Source: Physcomitrium patens
Taxonomy: Eukaryota; Streptophyta; Bryopsida; Funariales; Funariaceae
Reading direction: 5' to 3'
Length of the DNA stretch: 64,000 nt
NCBI RefSeq assembly: GCF_000002425.4
Contig: NC_037273.1
Coordinates: 4,524,521-4,588,520 of the forward strand
Part shown: positions 49,355-62,130 of the stretch, piece after piece
Numbering within the stretch: the stretch's first letter is position 1
Layout: each line of letters begins with the position of its first letter
The notes under the pieces: model-generated
Seen by the model: the letters and a program-made list of their open reading frames with translations, nothing else
Database searches by the model: none
What the model was told of the DNA's origin: nothing
Translations under genes and position numbers: made by a program

Positions 49355-50372
49355 AAAACTTTGAACTTGTGCCATCAAACTTTTCAAGCAAGGTAACTTT
49401 TGGTTCTTCAATACTTAAAGGTGTTCTACTATAGGAGAAGTAACATGATTTGGTGTAGATATTAAAGTAACTCCAATTATTTTTATATCTTCACGACCTA
49501 CTAATCTTATTGCTTCTTGTGATGGTAAATTGAATTGATGCATTACAAGCATTAATTTATTCAATTGCTCTTGCATTTGTGCCATTGCATTCTTCATTTT
49601 AAGAAGCTTTGCTATGATAATACAATAGAAAATAAAATATCTAATATCCTTCAAGATAGATAGAAGAGAGGACTTAAGAACAAAAAAAATTCTAAGAATA
49701 ATATTAATTTAGAAGTGAATAATCCATAACTTCTAATATGCTTATGTCTTATCAAGAAAAATAAATAATCTATTCTTAATCAAGAAAAGACAAAGCTTTT
49801 ATATTATAAGTGTAATCTTATCAATCTATCAAAGATAAGAATTCAAAGAATTTAAATAAATAAGTGAGATATTTTTCAAAAAAATATAAATAAAGAAGAA
49901 ATAAATACATATATTTTAAAAAATAATTGGAATAACTATTGAAAAATAACAAGAAAATTAAAGTCTTTTGAAATTAGATTAGAAGTAAGAAAATAATTGA
50001 CAAGAGTGAGGAAGGTTTTTTTTTTTACCTATATATATACTATCTAACTAAAAACTACATAGTAACATTTTATAAGACCTCTAATATGTGTCCAACTTAT
50101 AAGACATGTGTCCAACTTGCAAGATAAGTTTCTTATTTATGCACTACATGTCCAACTTGTACCTCAAGTCAAAAACATGTGCAATTCATGGTAGACTTGT
50201 TGGCCAAGTTTTTAATCTATCAATCACCTATAGAAATGTATAAAAGCAAAGTCACATCTATGAAACTTCTTTAAAAGATATTATCAAATTTATCTACTTT
50301 TATATATATTTCTATGTATTCATATTATGTAGGTAATTATTAAAGTAAATATAGATGTTTGTATTCCATGAC
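49355..50372 (-). mobile_element. 5' end of a decayed family 1-type chromovirus (LTR, leader, gag start)
   Basis: On the - strand: LTR 50,372-49,827, leader with a decayed primer-site region (about 49,800), and the gag start 49,654 to about 49,355 (KMKNAMAQMQEQLNKLMLVM; FDGTSSKF-like end). The gag aligns with copies 1 and 2 (LMLAMHQLNL..QGA). The rest of the element is missing. Highly diverged, one of the older copies. Confidence 0.7.
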
Positions 50373-51813
50373 TATTATTATTACTAATATTGGATCAAAT
50401 AATAAAAAAGATATTATAATTTTTTAATAAATAATAAATTTAAATTTGTAAAAATTCAAAGAAGAGCATAAAGGTTGTAAAAAAATATAAAAAAATAAAA
50501 AATATCATAACATATAATAAAATAATTAAAATTTAAACCATAATAATTAACAAAAAAATACCACAACAGAGTTGTGCCTAAGACAACTTTAATAAGTATA
50601 GTTATCTTATCTCAAAAAAAGAATCAATCAAAGAAATTATAACAATAAGAATGTTAAAATATAATATATATTTTTAATGTCAAAAATTCAAATTCTACAA
50701 ATCCTTCTTAGTTTTAAGATGGGAAGTCAAAAGAGACATGTAATAAAAAAAAATACTAGATCTACTTTTGATGCTTCTATTATAAAATAATTTGGAACAA
50801 TCATAATCAAATTAAGAAAAAATTAAATATAAAGAATATAATCTAGGTACTTTCTTAGACCTTAGATCTCATGTATGATGAAAAAAATTAAAAATTATTT
50901 AAAGACTTGCAAGAGAATATTTAGATACATAAAAATAATTTTATAATGTAGAAAAGAAATATCATAGAAGAATGTCAAATCAAGGTCACAAACTATACTC
51001 TTAGAAGTGGTGGTAATTGTCTATTGCTTGAGCAAGAAATAAATTTTTTCTACTACAATAGATAAGGCATAAGAATAGTTTGAAGCATGTGATTGTTAAT
51101 AGTAATAATACAAGAAATTTCAATGAAATTAGTAATTAAATAAAATTAGTGATATATTATATTTATTTTGACTTAAATTACTATTTTTTCTATTTAAATT
51201 AAAATATCCATTTGATTGCTATAATATTAAATAATCCAATCTTGCATCTCTATTTTATATAAAAAAACTTGATTAATTGATTATTAACTCAAAAAATGAA
51301 AGATTATAATAATTGAAAGATAATTAATACAAGCTATAAGATATTTTTTAACATTCCACCTTCTTTTTGTCTTTTAGATCAAATTAAATATATTTTTATT
51401 TAGTATTAATGATTTAAATATCATATAGAAATATCTAAAATTGAATTTTTTTTTAATGCTTTTATATATAAATATAATATAACATTTCTATAAAAAAATA
51501 AGTTTTGTGATAATAAATAGTAAAAATATTGAAAGATATGATTTGGCATAGAAATAATTAATTTATATTAGAATTGTTACTTAAGTATGATAAAGATCTT
51601 GATGGTGTAGAAATAAATTAGGTGTATATTTTTATTTCTCTTCAAATGAAACATATAGTGATTAATATGAAATAACTAATAGATAATCAAATAGATACAA
51701 ATCATTAAAAAAAAATTAAGTACTCATGTAGATATAATTAAAATTTATACATCAAATATGCCTAAAAAAGATATTATATAATTAAATATTTTATTTATTA
51801 TTAAAAGATATCA
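50373..51813. other. AT-rich interval, no gene recognised
   Basis: About 1.4 kb of very AT-rich sequence; no open frame with recognisable content. Confidence 0.5.
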
Positions 51814-51867
51814 GAGATAAGAATTTAAAGAATGTATATTGTTAAGTGAGATGTTTTTTAAAGAAGG

Positions 51868-51912
<45 letters not shown>

Positions 51913-52270
51913 TTAAAAAGAAACTAAAATGGCCATTGCCAAAGACTAGAAAACTAAAAACACTTGAAATTAAAGAAAAAGCAAGAAAAAAATTGACAAT
52001 AATGAGAAAAGCTTTACTTTTGTTTCTATTTATACTATCTAAATAAGAGTTTTATAGTGACATTCTATACAACCTTCATTACGTGTCTAACTTGCTAGAT
52101 AAGCTTTTTATATGTATGTCATATGTCCAACTGACCAACATGTGTAATACACGGCTAACTTATTGGTTAAATTTTCAATCCATCAATCACCTATAGACAC
52201 ATATAAAGACAAAGTTATATGTATGAAGCTTCTTAAAAACTTTACCATAAGATATTATTAAATTTATAAT
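51814..52270 (-). repeat. Family 1-type LTR, diverged
   Basis: Reverse-strand LTR: AAATGGCCATTGCCAAAGAC, GAGAAAAGCTTTACTTTTG, TATACTATCTAAATAAGAG, and GAAGCTTCTTAAAAAC in the expected order. The upstream (U3) end is lost near 52,270. An (AT)n tract (about 51,868-51,911) has grown inside it. Confidence 0.7.
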
Positions 52271-52810
52271 TATTAGATTAATTATATATATATATATATA
52301 TAGATTTTTTTAATCTCTTTCTAGGTATGAATTCTAGAAAGAGCAATAATTACTTGTTGAAGAAATTGAATATGTGATAAATTATATTTACTATATATTC
52401 ACATATGTATTTTTTATGAATATAATAAAAAATATTTAGAACATTATTAGGAATGATTTTCATTTCTAATTATATTATGAAATATTGAAAATTCCTTCTA
52501 AAGTTCCAAAATCAAACACATTATATTTCACTATATATTTTAAGAAAGACTTCTTAAATGAGAGACTTATTAATAAGAGACTTTATTTCTATCATGTTAT
52601 CAAGAAGTTTGTTGTTGATCCAAGAAAGAATAAAGGTACTTGTTATAGAAACTTTTTTTGTTTTTTTAATAGTTTTGTTAATTTTTACGCTCCCCTTTAT
52701 ACTTTTTTGTATTAATTAATCAAATCCTTTACTTGCACCTAATTAGATCTATCTCACTTTAAACTTTTATAATTTAATATAAAATTAAAAAAATGATATG
52801 AGAACTTTTG

Positions 52811-52864
<54 letters not shown>

Positions 52865-52985
52865 TAATTTTGAAAGTGATTAATAACTTAAATTATTTAA
52901 AACAAGCAAATCTCTTGAGCTAATATTTAGATCATTACTTTTTCTTTACAATTTTATGTCTGATTACTCTTTTGTGTATATTTTT
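52271..52985. other. AT-rich interval with two (AT)n tracts
   Basis: (AT)n at about 52,283-52,302 and 52,813-52,859. A 76-codon frame (52,485-52,715) has low-complexity, AT-driven composition and no recognisable domain; I do not call it a gene. Confidence 0.5.
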
Positions 52986-53502
52986 CAAGCATAAGAATTT
53001 GATGAAAGCAAATAAATAAGTGAGATTCTTTCAAAGAAAAAGAAATAGAAAATTATGTATATTAAAAAGAAAACCAAAATAGCTATTGCCAAAAGAAATC
53101 AGAGACTCTTGAAATTAGACTAGAAATAAGAAAGAAATTGATAAGAATGAAGAAGGCTTCACTTTTGCTTTTATATATACTATCTACCTAGGATCTATGT
53201 GGCAACATTCTATAGGACCTCCGAAAACATGTTGACTTTGTATAACACATATCTTGACTTACAAGACAATTTTCTATACAAGCACCACATAATTACCTTA
53301 TTTCATAATCTACCAACACATATTGTACATAGATAGCTTGTTGATCAAGTTTTTAATCTATCAATCAACTACAAATATATATAAAATCAAAATAATATCT
53401 AAAAAGCTTCTAGAAAGCTTTTCTAGAAGATATTATGAAATTAATCTCTTTTCACCTAATTCTACTTATTCATATTATTATAGTAGATATATATTTGTGA
53501 CA
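52986..53502 (-). repeat. Family 1 LTR, probably solo
   Basis: Near full-length LTR on the - strand: AGCTATTGCCAAAAG, GAAGAAGGCTTCACTTTTG, TATATATACTATCTACCTAGG, CTATAGGACCTCC, and the terminal GTGACA at 53,497-53,502. No internal sequence on either side. Confidence 0.75.
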
Positions 53503-53647
53503 TTACCTTCTTTTTTAGGAACAAGTTCTAGGAGGAGTAGTGATCATATGCTAAGGAAGTCTAAGATGCAGAAAATTATATTTTTTACATATTCTAATCT
53601 TTGTTCTTTTTGAAGATACTTGATAGGTCCTCTTAGGCATTGATAAT

Positions 53648-54385
53648 TATGATTGTCATTTTACTTATTCTTCAATTCCTTTCACAATAAACCTATATAG
53701 AAGAATTTGAACATAGAAAAAGACTAAGTGCATGAGTTTTACTTTTTAGGATCACACAATTAACCATATTCCAAACTACTAAAATACCAAGAAATATTAC
53801 AATACTTTCTCCCAGTAACAATACTCCTTCATCAATTGATAACAATAGTGTGCAATCCTGCACTCTCAAAAGACCGCTCAAAACACATAATTTCCATCCA
53901 ATACCAGAATTAACAGACTTCACTCCAACTAATCTGAATTCATATAATTTCTATTATCACCAACTTCTTTTGTCCAAAATACACAACTCTCAATAAACAA
54001 CAATCATAATCTTCCAATAACTCCTTATATAATCAATCACTCAATACTCCAATTACATAATCAATAATTCATAAATCAATCTCTGATTTATTCCACAGAC
54101 TCACTTCTTAGTATTTAAAAACTATCCATTATTCTTCAATAACAAAGAAAAACAAAGAGGTAGCACCAAGCTTAATCTCGGTTCATGACTATCACAATCT
54201 GATACTCAGACTAACTTCTACAACTCCTATATACTTACTTCCTATTCCCAAATTCTAACCGTAATCTTATAATTAACCATTTTTAATAACTAAGTTAACC
54301 ATCCGTCTTCCTAAATTGACTATTCTATGGACTATTAGTCTATTTTATCAATATCTTACAGAAACGAATTAATATCTATTCTACA
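53648..54385 (-). repeat. 3' LTR of family 2 copy D
   Basis: About 738 bp; shares ATGATTGTCATTTTACTTA at one end, the GAGGTAGCACCAAGCTTAA block near 54,155, and TTCTACA followed by CCCACTCCTATCTGTG at the other. Confidence 0.8.
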
Positions 54386-55278
54386 TAATCCCACTCCTAT
54401 CTGTGTAGTGTTCTCGCAAATACACAATTGTTACCTAATTAAAAACTACTTAACAAAATTCTACAAAGTTACTATTTCCTTTGGCCCACCCAATTGTTAT
54501 TTGTTGCATTATCTAATGTGGGTTCTACCGATTCTAGTTCTAAATTCAAATCGTCCTCCTCCTCCAATCTGTCCATCGACTCCTTCCTCAATTGGTTTGA
54601 GAGATTTTCATTATACTCTCCTAATTTATGGGCTTGAGCCTCTAGTTTCAAGATCTGGGCATCACGGAGTTCCAATTGATGCTGCTGCTGACTCATCTAT
54701 TCTATAACATCTTCAATTGACGCTTGTGATCGGCTCCTCACTATTAACTCTTAACTAGAATTACTACTCTCGACTATACAAGAAACACAAGAAATAGCAA
54801 TCTCAGAAAAAACAATCCAAAACAACACCACAGAATGACCTCTAATTGGTGCCCCACTCCTATTCTCTTACTACCTGGTCATAATGACATGTTATCCATA
54901 CTGTCCATTTCTCACCTCCATCCCATTTGATACATTAGTTATTACTAAATATCCTTACAGTCACTTCTACATCCTAATGCACTTATACCATACCTAGGTC
55001 TATCATGAATCCATTCAAAATCACCTCCCCCCCAAAAAATAAAAATCCATCCCAAATTTTATGTATTAAATAACCGTAATCGATTCTTGTTTATGCGGAT
55101 ACTGAATCAATGGCCCATGAAATCTTTGGATTGAATAGATCCATTGGAAAAACCTTCAATCACCCAATATGGCCAATGCCAGCAAACTTGAAATTTGCTC
55201 AGAAAATGATTAAACCAGCTATCATATAGTAATATCAAATCATTGGGCATAAAATTCTTTAGACGCAATTTATTATTA
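53648..55278 (-). mobile_element. Family 2 element fragment, copy D
   Basis: On the - strand it retains the 3' end of an element: the tail of integrase (about 55,270-55,060), a spacer, the coiled-coil end of the extra 3' ORF (54,696-54,472; ELRDAQILKLEAQAHKLGEY) and the 3' LTR (53,648-54,385). Everything upstream of integrase is absent, and the fragment abuts the + strand copy E at about 55,279. Broken. Confidence 0.8.
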
Positions 55279-55683
55279 AAACTGTGATTGAGATATTGAA
55301 AATTATGAATTCGAATTAATTAATTTGGAGAAAGAAAGTGTGATTGTGATAATAGAGATTATTGCATTGTGTTAGTAGCACTGGAAGATTGAGTAAAAGT
55401 AAAGGAATTGAGAATTGAAGTACTGTGGAAAGAGATTAAGCATCCTGTAGATGTCAAGAATGTCAGTGATATTTAGTAGCTGCAGGGCAGTGAACGATTG
55501 TAGAGATTGTGAAGGGATTGAATTGAGATGAGGAAGAGAACTTTGGAAGTTTTAGATAATTAATACATAATCAATTGTGACATAACATATCCAATTCATA
55601 CAATGAGTCTTTCCCCGAGATCGAACCCACCTATACTGATCAAATATCTTGGTATTTTGAGTCCGAGTCAAACGACGATTACA
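55279..55683 (+). repeat. 5' LTR of family 2 copy E, downstream part
   Basis: Ends AACGACGATTACA directly before the primer site, parallel to CGACAATCACA in copy B. The LTR start (TGTAGAATGTAT, known from 63,879) is not present at this side. Confidence 0.75.
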
Positions 55684-55685
55684 TT

Positions 55686-55703
55686 TTTGGCCCCGCTGCT
55701 GGG
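55686..55703 (+). promoter_or_regulatory. Primer-binding site, family 2 copy E
   Basis: TTTGGCCCCGCTGCTGGG three bases after the LTR end; matches the Asp-type site of copy B with a few changes. Confidence 0.75.
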
Positions 55704-55763
55704 AATTGACAACAGTATGAAATGTTAAAGAATTGATGGTACAAAAGATGAGATCGAAGGAGT

Positions 55764-58193
55764 ATGAGCGGTGATTACGACTATGATAATCACAGAAGGA
55801 ATCAACAAGTAAAGGAAAGACAGGAGCGATTTTATTTCAGAAATTTATTACGACAACAACAAGAAGGGATTCAACGTAAGAAACGTCGATGGAGTTGGAT
55901 AAAGCCATGGCTGCATGCATATGCAAGTATTCGAGCATATCCAAGTTCTGAAAGAAGTGCAATATTGCACCATTATATACCTTTGGAGAAATTACCACGA
56001 GCGATTGTAGGGGATACCACGAGTAACGAAGCGTCAGAGTCAAGTTCAGTAATTATAAGAAGTTTAAGTACAGAAGAATTGAATAATAGCGATAGTTTAC
56101 AAGAAAGAAGAGTGAGCAAATATCAAATTGGAACAAAAAGAAGAATTCATATTAATATAGCAAGAAGACCAGCGCAAGCACCAATGGCAGAAGAAGCACC
56201 CGCAGTACCAATAGCGGTACAGATAGGAGCAATTGGAGATCGCACCACCAGCGTGGCTCCATTACCCACGTTTAATGGATGGCCGGGTTCTGATGCTGAT
56301 CAACACCTGTCCCAATTTTTGACAGCGTGTGTAGCCAATAATTGTAGAACTGAAGATGTCTGGCTGCGATGGCTGCCAGTGACTTTAAAGGATACAGCGT
56401 TTGAATGGTATATTTGACAACCAGTGGGACAATTTCCTAATTGGGAAGCATTGAAAAATACTTTCTGAACTCATTTTTGACCAATAGGATTCGAAGATCG
56501 TCTTCGAGAAAATTTGTCGAATAGTAAAATGTTTGTGGGAGAATCGGTGCAGTCGTATTATAGCCGAGTTGCAGATATATTACGTAAATGGCCAAACAAT
56601 CAAATGCCAGACGCGTTTATATTGTCAATAATAGTGAATGGGTTGCATCCCCCAGAATTGAAGATGTTTGTTAAGGAGTCTCAACCAGTTACGGTAGCTG
56701 CCTCCTTAGCACGTGCAAAGGTGTGGGAGGAGTGCGATTATGATCAACTGTTGATGGTGGGAACCACAATGATTCTTAGTGTAAGAAATCAAGTTCCAAT
56801 AACCAATACGATGATAGGGAGCTACCCACGAATGATTGCGCCTAGTGTGGGAAATCCCAATTCTCAAGGAGTAGTTAATGCCACTCCTTTGCAGGCGATA
56901 CCATCCTTGGCAACTTATCCTTCGCTGATGGCATATCGACAACCTGAAGTACCGATGAATGCAACAATTAACGATTCTAACGAAGCTTTATTGTTAAATC
57001 TAATGAAGAAAATGGAAGAATTAGCCGTGCATATGACTAAAGATAAAGAGAAAAGGCATAAACCTTCTAATATGAGACCTAATATATAGTGTAACAACTG
57101 TAAAGGGCAGGGACACTTTGATACGGAATACCCCTCGCCTCATCAGAAGATGGGACAGTGTATGTATTGTGGAGGAAAGCATAACACTGCCAATTGTTGG
57201 TACTTACGAAGACAACAAACAATGATACAACCAACTGTATGGGATGTAAATCAAGTGCAAACATGAAATACGGGTGGATGGAATAGAAATAGAAATAATA
57301 GAGTGAATCGTGGTTTCGGAAATTTCCAAAATCCTAACTATAATCAGCCCTACGGGACCAATATGCAGAATGGTGGCCAAAATCAAATGGGAAATCAACC
57401 ATCGATGCCAATACAACAGACCAATTCAGCAATGGCGACAACTAGTCAATCTGGATCCTTTACTGCACCAACATGGAACCGACTTAGAAGGTATGTCCCG
57501 ACGGAGACTCCCAATGTACCTGACGGGACAGGAAGAAAACCAGTTCGTTGTTTTCGATGCCGACAATTGGGTCATTATGCAAGTGATTGCAACAACCCAA
57601 GATTTGTTGAAGAATACGCACCTCTTTGCACAAATTGTAAGCAATCTGGTCATTACCACTACCAATGTAATATGCCTTTTAATCCAAATAGTAGGGACCA
57701 GTACATGACATCAACAGTGCAAATTATAGAAAAAACAAACAAACCACAGGAATCACCGGTACATCGGGTGGAAGCGATTCACGCAATATTGACAAGAAAT
57801 CAGCAAAAAGGCAAAGAACTAATTCAAATATTGGAGAAATCGAAACCAGCCCTGGTCAACAGATCAATACCAAAATCTGCTCCATTATTGGACGAAGCGT
57901 CACCGTCACAACCCAATTCGACCAATATATTGGTGCGTCCACCAATTTCACAAGTACCAATATTACACCAATACGGTGGACAGTCGCACCAGTTAAAGGA
58001 TCCAATATTCAAGGAGCAGTTGCAACCAGAAATCGAGGAAGTACCAATTCCTGATATTGGAAGTACCAATATACGGGGACCGGGATCCGAAATCCGTAAG
58101 AAAAAAAAGACATTGGGAATCATGACCAATATGGAACCCTATGATATTCTGAAGGATTTAGGTTCAATTCAACCAACAATCACAATAAAGTAA
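55764..58193 (+). pseudogene. gag and zinc-knuckle region, family 2 copy E
   Basis: Begins MSGDYDYDNHRRNQQ with a basic, Gln-rich stretch; capsid text TTSVAPLPTFNGWPGSDADQ and ACVANNCRTEDVWLRWLP near 56,250-56,390; ILSIIVNGLHPPELKMFVKE near 56,620-56,680; a first knuckle area near 57,090-57,200 and two further CCHC knuckles CFRCRQLGHYASDC and CTNCKQSGHYHYQC near 57,547 and 57,627. A long Pro/Gln-rich linker leads to a MEPYDILKDL block near 58,130 that also precedes the protease in copy B. Gag packages element RNA. Confidence 0.88.
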
Positions 58194-58196
58194 TTA

Positions 58197-60490
58197 TTGG
58201 CAGTAGCACCAGAATGCCGTAATATCTTAAACTCTTCTTTGATTCGACGAAGAAGTCGTCAAAAAGAAATTCGTGAAGTAAGTTTGAATCCGGATCCAGG
58301 CGCGCCGACTATTCATGTATCAATTGATGGAGTATTAGTTCAGGATGTACAAGTGGATGGCGGGGCTAGTGTTAACCTCATGAATGTGAATACAATGGAA
58401 GAATTGGGATTGGACCAATTAATGCCAACTACGGTTGTTTTGCGAATGGCAGATTCAAGTCGAGTCCGACCTATGGGTACTTTACGAGGAATTGATACAG
58501 TTGTTGTGGGGATTACATACACAATTGATTATATTGTATTCCGATTGCAAAGCATAGTATTGTCATATCCAATTTTGTTGGATCGACCGTGGCTATATCA
58601 AGCTGAAGCTCGGAACGATTGGGGTCGTGGAACGCTAACAATTGGAAAGGGTAAGGATAAAATAGTGCTCCAAATGTATCCTGTCCAGTATCATGGAGAA
58701 ACTCAAATTGCAAGTCCAGAATATACATCGGACTGCGAACAGGAGTATACGGAAGAAGAATTGGTTGTTTCAAAATCAAAGGCTGTCGAGGCACGGGAAG
58801 TTGTAGTACAAAATAGGAATATTTACCATTGTGGAGGACCAGGAGAATATTTTGTTCCTCCAGACGTTATTGATGATTCAGATCATATGATTGCACACTG
58901 GATGCAGCGAAGAGATGTTAATCAAGTTGGTGCTATAGATCTCGAATTGGAAAGCTCCAATTTGTCGGAGTTTATGAAAGATCCCAAAACAGAGCACAAG
59001 ATTACCGCTGAAGCTCTTAATGGACCAAAGTGTCAATCAATAAATCTAGGCACAAAGGATAATCCCAAATTGATTCAAATTTATGATGGTATAACGGGTA
59101 AAACTAAAGAGCTTTGGACAGATTATTTTATAAAACATAAATCAGCTTTTGCTTGGTCTTATAAAGATTTGAAGGATATTCCAGCTGAAGTTTGTGAGCA
59201 TCGAATAAAATTGGAGGACACGGCTACACCAGTACGACAAAGGCAACATCGACTAAATCCTAAATGTTCGTTGATGGTAAAGAAGGAATTGGATAAGCTT
59301 CTGGAGGTGGGATTTATATATCTTGTACTACATAGTGAATGGGTTTTGTCGATAGTTATGGTTCCCAAGAAGAACGGAAAAGTCCGAATTTGCCAAGATT
59401 TTCGAAAGTTGAATGCTGCTACAAAGAAGGATTACTTTTCTTTACCATTTACGGATAGTATCTTAGATGCAGTAGCAGGCCACGAATGTTATTCGTTTCT
59501 TGATGGTTTTTTCGGATATAATCAGGTACAAATTGCAAAGGAGGATCAATTAAAGACTACGTTTACTACAGATTGGGGAACTTTTGCTTATAAGGTCATG
59601 CCTTTCGGACTTTATAATGCGCCAGCTACATTTCAGAGGGTGATGATGCAAGCATTCCAAGATGAGCTACGGGTTTCAATGGAAATCTTTTTAGATGATT
59701 TCTGCACATTCAGCACTAGAGAAGAACACTTAGACAAATTGGGCCGGTGCTTAGGCAAATGTGCTAAATTTGGAATTTCTTTGAATTCAAAAAAATGTAA
59801 ATTTGGGGTACCCTCAGGAAAATTATTGGGTCATATCGTATCGGAAACAGGTATCGCCACCGATCCGGATAAAATAAAAATTATACTAGAACTCCAAATA
59901 CCCGATATAGTGACAGGTGTTCGCACCTTTATTGGGCATGTTAGCTATTATCGACGTTTTATTTATCTATTTGCTGTTATCTGTATTCCATTGACAAATT
60001 TGTTAAAAAAGCAACTACCGAACAGCCTCGAACCAATTTGGACCAAGGAATGTACAGTTGCGTTTGAAACATTAAAACAAAAATTGGTTTCTGCACCAAT
60101 ATTGGTTGCCCCTTGTTGGACAAAATCTTTTGACGTTTATGTTGATGCCTCTAATATTGCGATTGGTTTGGTATTGAGCTAGAAGGATGACAAGGGCCAC
60201 AATCATCCTATTTATTATGCAAGCCGTCAGTTGGTGGCTGCCGAACAGAATTACACTACAATTGAGCGAGAGGCTTTGGGAATGATTTATTCTGTCCAAA
60301 AGTTTTGACATTATCTTCTTGGATATAAATTTGTCTTCCACGTGGATCATGACGCTTTAAAATATATGATTAACAAGCCCCAGTTGAGTGGCCGCATCGC
60401 AAGATGGGTATTGCTTTTATAAGAATTTGATTTTACTATTAATGTACGGCCGGGGAAGTCGCATGCCAATGCGGACCATCTATCGTGACT
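58197..60490 (+). pseudogene. Protease, reverse transcriptase and RNase H region, family 2 copy E
   Basis: Protease VDGGASVNLMNVNTM near 58,353 and PILLDRPWLYQAEARNDWGRG (first part near 58,570); pre-RT block HKSAFAWSYKDLKDIPAEVC near 59,140; RT blocks MVPKKNGKVRICQDFRKLN near 59,357, CYSFLDGFFGYNQVQIAKED near 59,490, MPFGLYNAPATFQRVMMQAF near 59,600, palm FLDDFCTFSTREEHL near 59,690, LLGHIVSETGIATDPDK near 59,825; RNase H VYVDASNIAIGLVLS near 60,138. The protease-RT part is the longest readable stretch in the window. Confidence 0.92.
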
Positions 60491-60499
60491 GTCCAATAT

Positions 60500-61820
60500 A
60501 TTGGGAAATGAACCCATTCTTGATGCATTACCTGACGCTGAGTTATTTCTTGTCGACCTAATTATGCCGGAATATAGCGAATTGATACTGTATTTGACTT
60601 TTCAAACTTTTCCTTTCCATTTTACGGAGAAGCTCAAGAGAAGATTGGTTTTGAAAAGCGCACCTTATACTATGATTGGAGAAACTTTATATAAACAAGG
60701 GAAAGACAGAATTTTACGTCGTTGCGTTTACCAGAATGAAGCACGCACTATATTGGAAGGATATAATTTGGATAGTTGTGGTGGACATTTTACAGGCGAC
60801 AGCACAGCACGCAAAGTTTTACAGGCGGGATATTGGTGGCCGACACTGTTTACGGATGCTCACTAGTTTGCACGTTGTTGTGATCCGTGCCAGCGAATTG
60901 GTCGTCCTATGGGTACATCCGCGATGCCGTTAGTTCCAATTCTGGCACAGGCACCTTTTGAAAAATGGGGTATTGATTTCGTGGGCCCAATTGCACCTAT
61001 CTCTCGCCATGGACAAAAACGGTATATATTGGTTCCCACGGACTATGTTACCAAATGGGCTGAAGCAAAGGCAACAAAATCTGATAGTGCTAGTGATGTA
61101 GCCACATTCTTATATGAAAATATTATTACACGGTTTGGCTGTCCAAAAGAATTGGTCAGTGATCGAGGAACCCATTTCATTAATAATACAATTGAAGCAT
61201 TGACTGCTAAATATGAGATTAAACACCGCAAGACGACACCGTATCATCCCAGAGCAAATGGCCAAACAGAAAAGATCAACGGCATATTATGTACAATTAT
61301 CACCAAGACAATATTTGGTACAGGCACGGATTGGGACACTAAATTGTTTACTGCTTTGTGGGCATACCGTACTGCATATAAAGTTACGACTAATGCCACA
61401 CCCTTTCAATTAGTTTATGGTCAAGAAGCAATATTACCTATCGAATTCAAAGTTCAAAGTTTGCACATTGCACTGGAGGAACGATTGGGGGATACGGAGT
61501 CGTTACAAGTTCGTTTTGCACAATTGGAGCAGTTGGATGAAACTCGAACCAATGCCCTATTGAGACAGGAGGCCACTCAAAGGCGACGGAAAAGTTATTA
61601 TGATAGTAAATTAAAACCAAAATTTTTTATGCTCAATGATTTGGTACTGCTTTATGACAGTCGTTTTAAAAATTTTCCAGGAAAATTTCATATTTGGTGG
61701 CATGGGCCGTACAGAGTCATTGAGGGTTTTTCCAATGGCTCAGTCCAATTGGAAGACTTTATGGGTGCTAAATTTACCACGTGTATAAATGGGAATCGGC
61801 TACGTCTGTATGCTACATAA
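60500..61820 (+). pseudogene. Integrase region, family 2 copy E
   Basis: Zinc region (SCGGHFTGDSTARKVLQAGY near 60,775), core from APFEKWGIDFVGPIAPIS near 60,950 with DYVTKWAEAKATKSDSASDV near 61,040, FGCPKELVSDRGTHFINNTI near 61,135 and YHPRANGQTEKINGIL near 61,243, and C-terminal ALWAYRTAYKVTTNATPFQL and GPYRVIEGFSNGSVQLEDF. The D..D..E catalytic pattern is visible (DFVG, SDRG, GQTEK). No chromodomain follows. Confidence 0.92.
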
Positions 61821-62130
61821 ACTCGGGACGGGTTTTATATCGATGGGGGGGGGAGAGAGAAAGCCAATTTAGTATTGAAGTGACAGTGCAAGAGTTGTGA
61901 TGGGAAGGGAAGAGCGTGTGATGATGAGATTATGGACGGGTTGAGTGAAGGTGAGCCGTCAGGAAGACACTAATAGGATAGGTTGTTATAGGCCTGTTAG
62001 GTTAAGTCATATCAGGAGGAGAACCAGGGTAGAAGTTAGGAGTGGGGCTCTTGGCTGGCATTGTTTACATTGTAATTTCTTGATTCACGTTGCTAAGCAC
62101 AGGTTTTAGAGGATTATCGTGAGTAACGAA

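Noticed and set aside
52485-52715. 76-codon open frame in AT-rich DNA
   Set aside because: Composition-driven (Lys/Asn/Phe/Tyr), no homology pattern, and bordered by microsatellites.
48697-52859. AT dinucleotide tracts as a possible replication origin or scaffold element
   Set aside because: Simple microsatellites are common in such AT-rich DNA; nothing else supports a special role.
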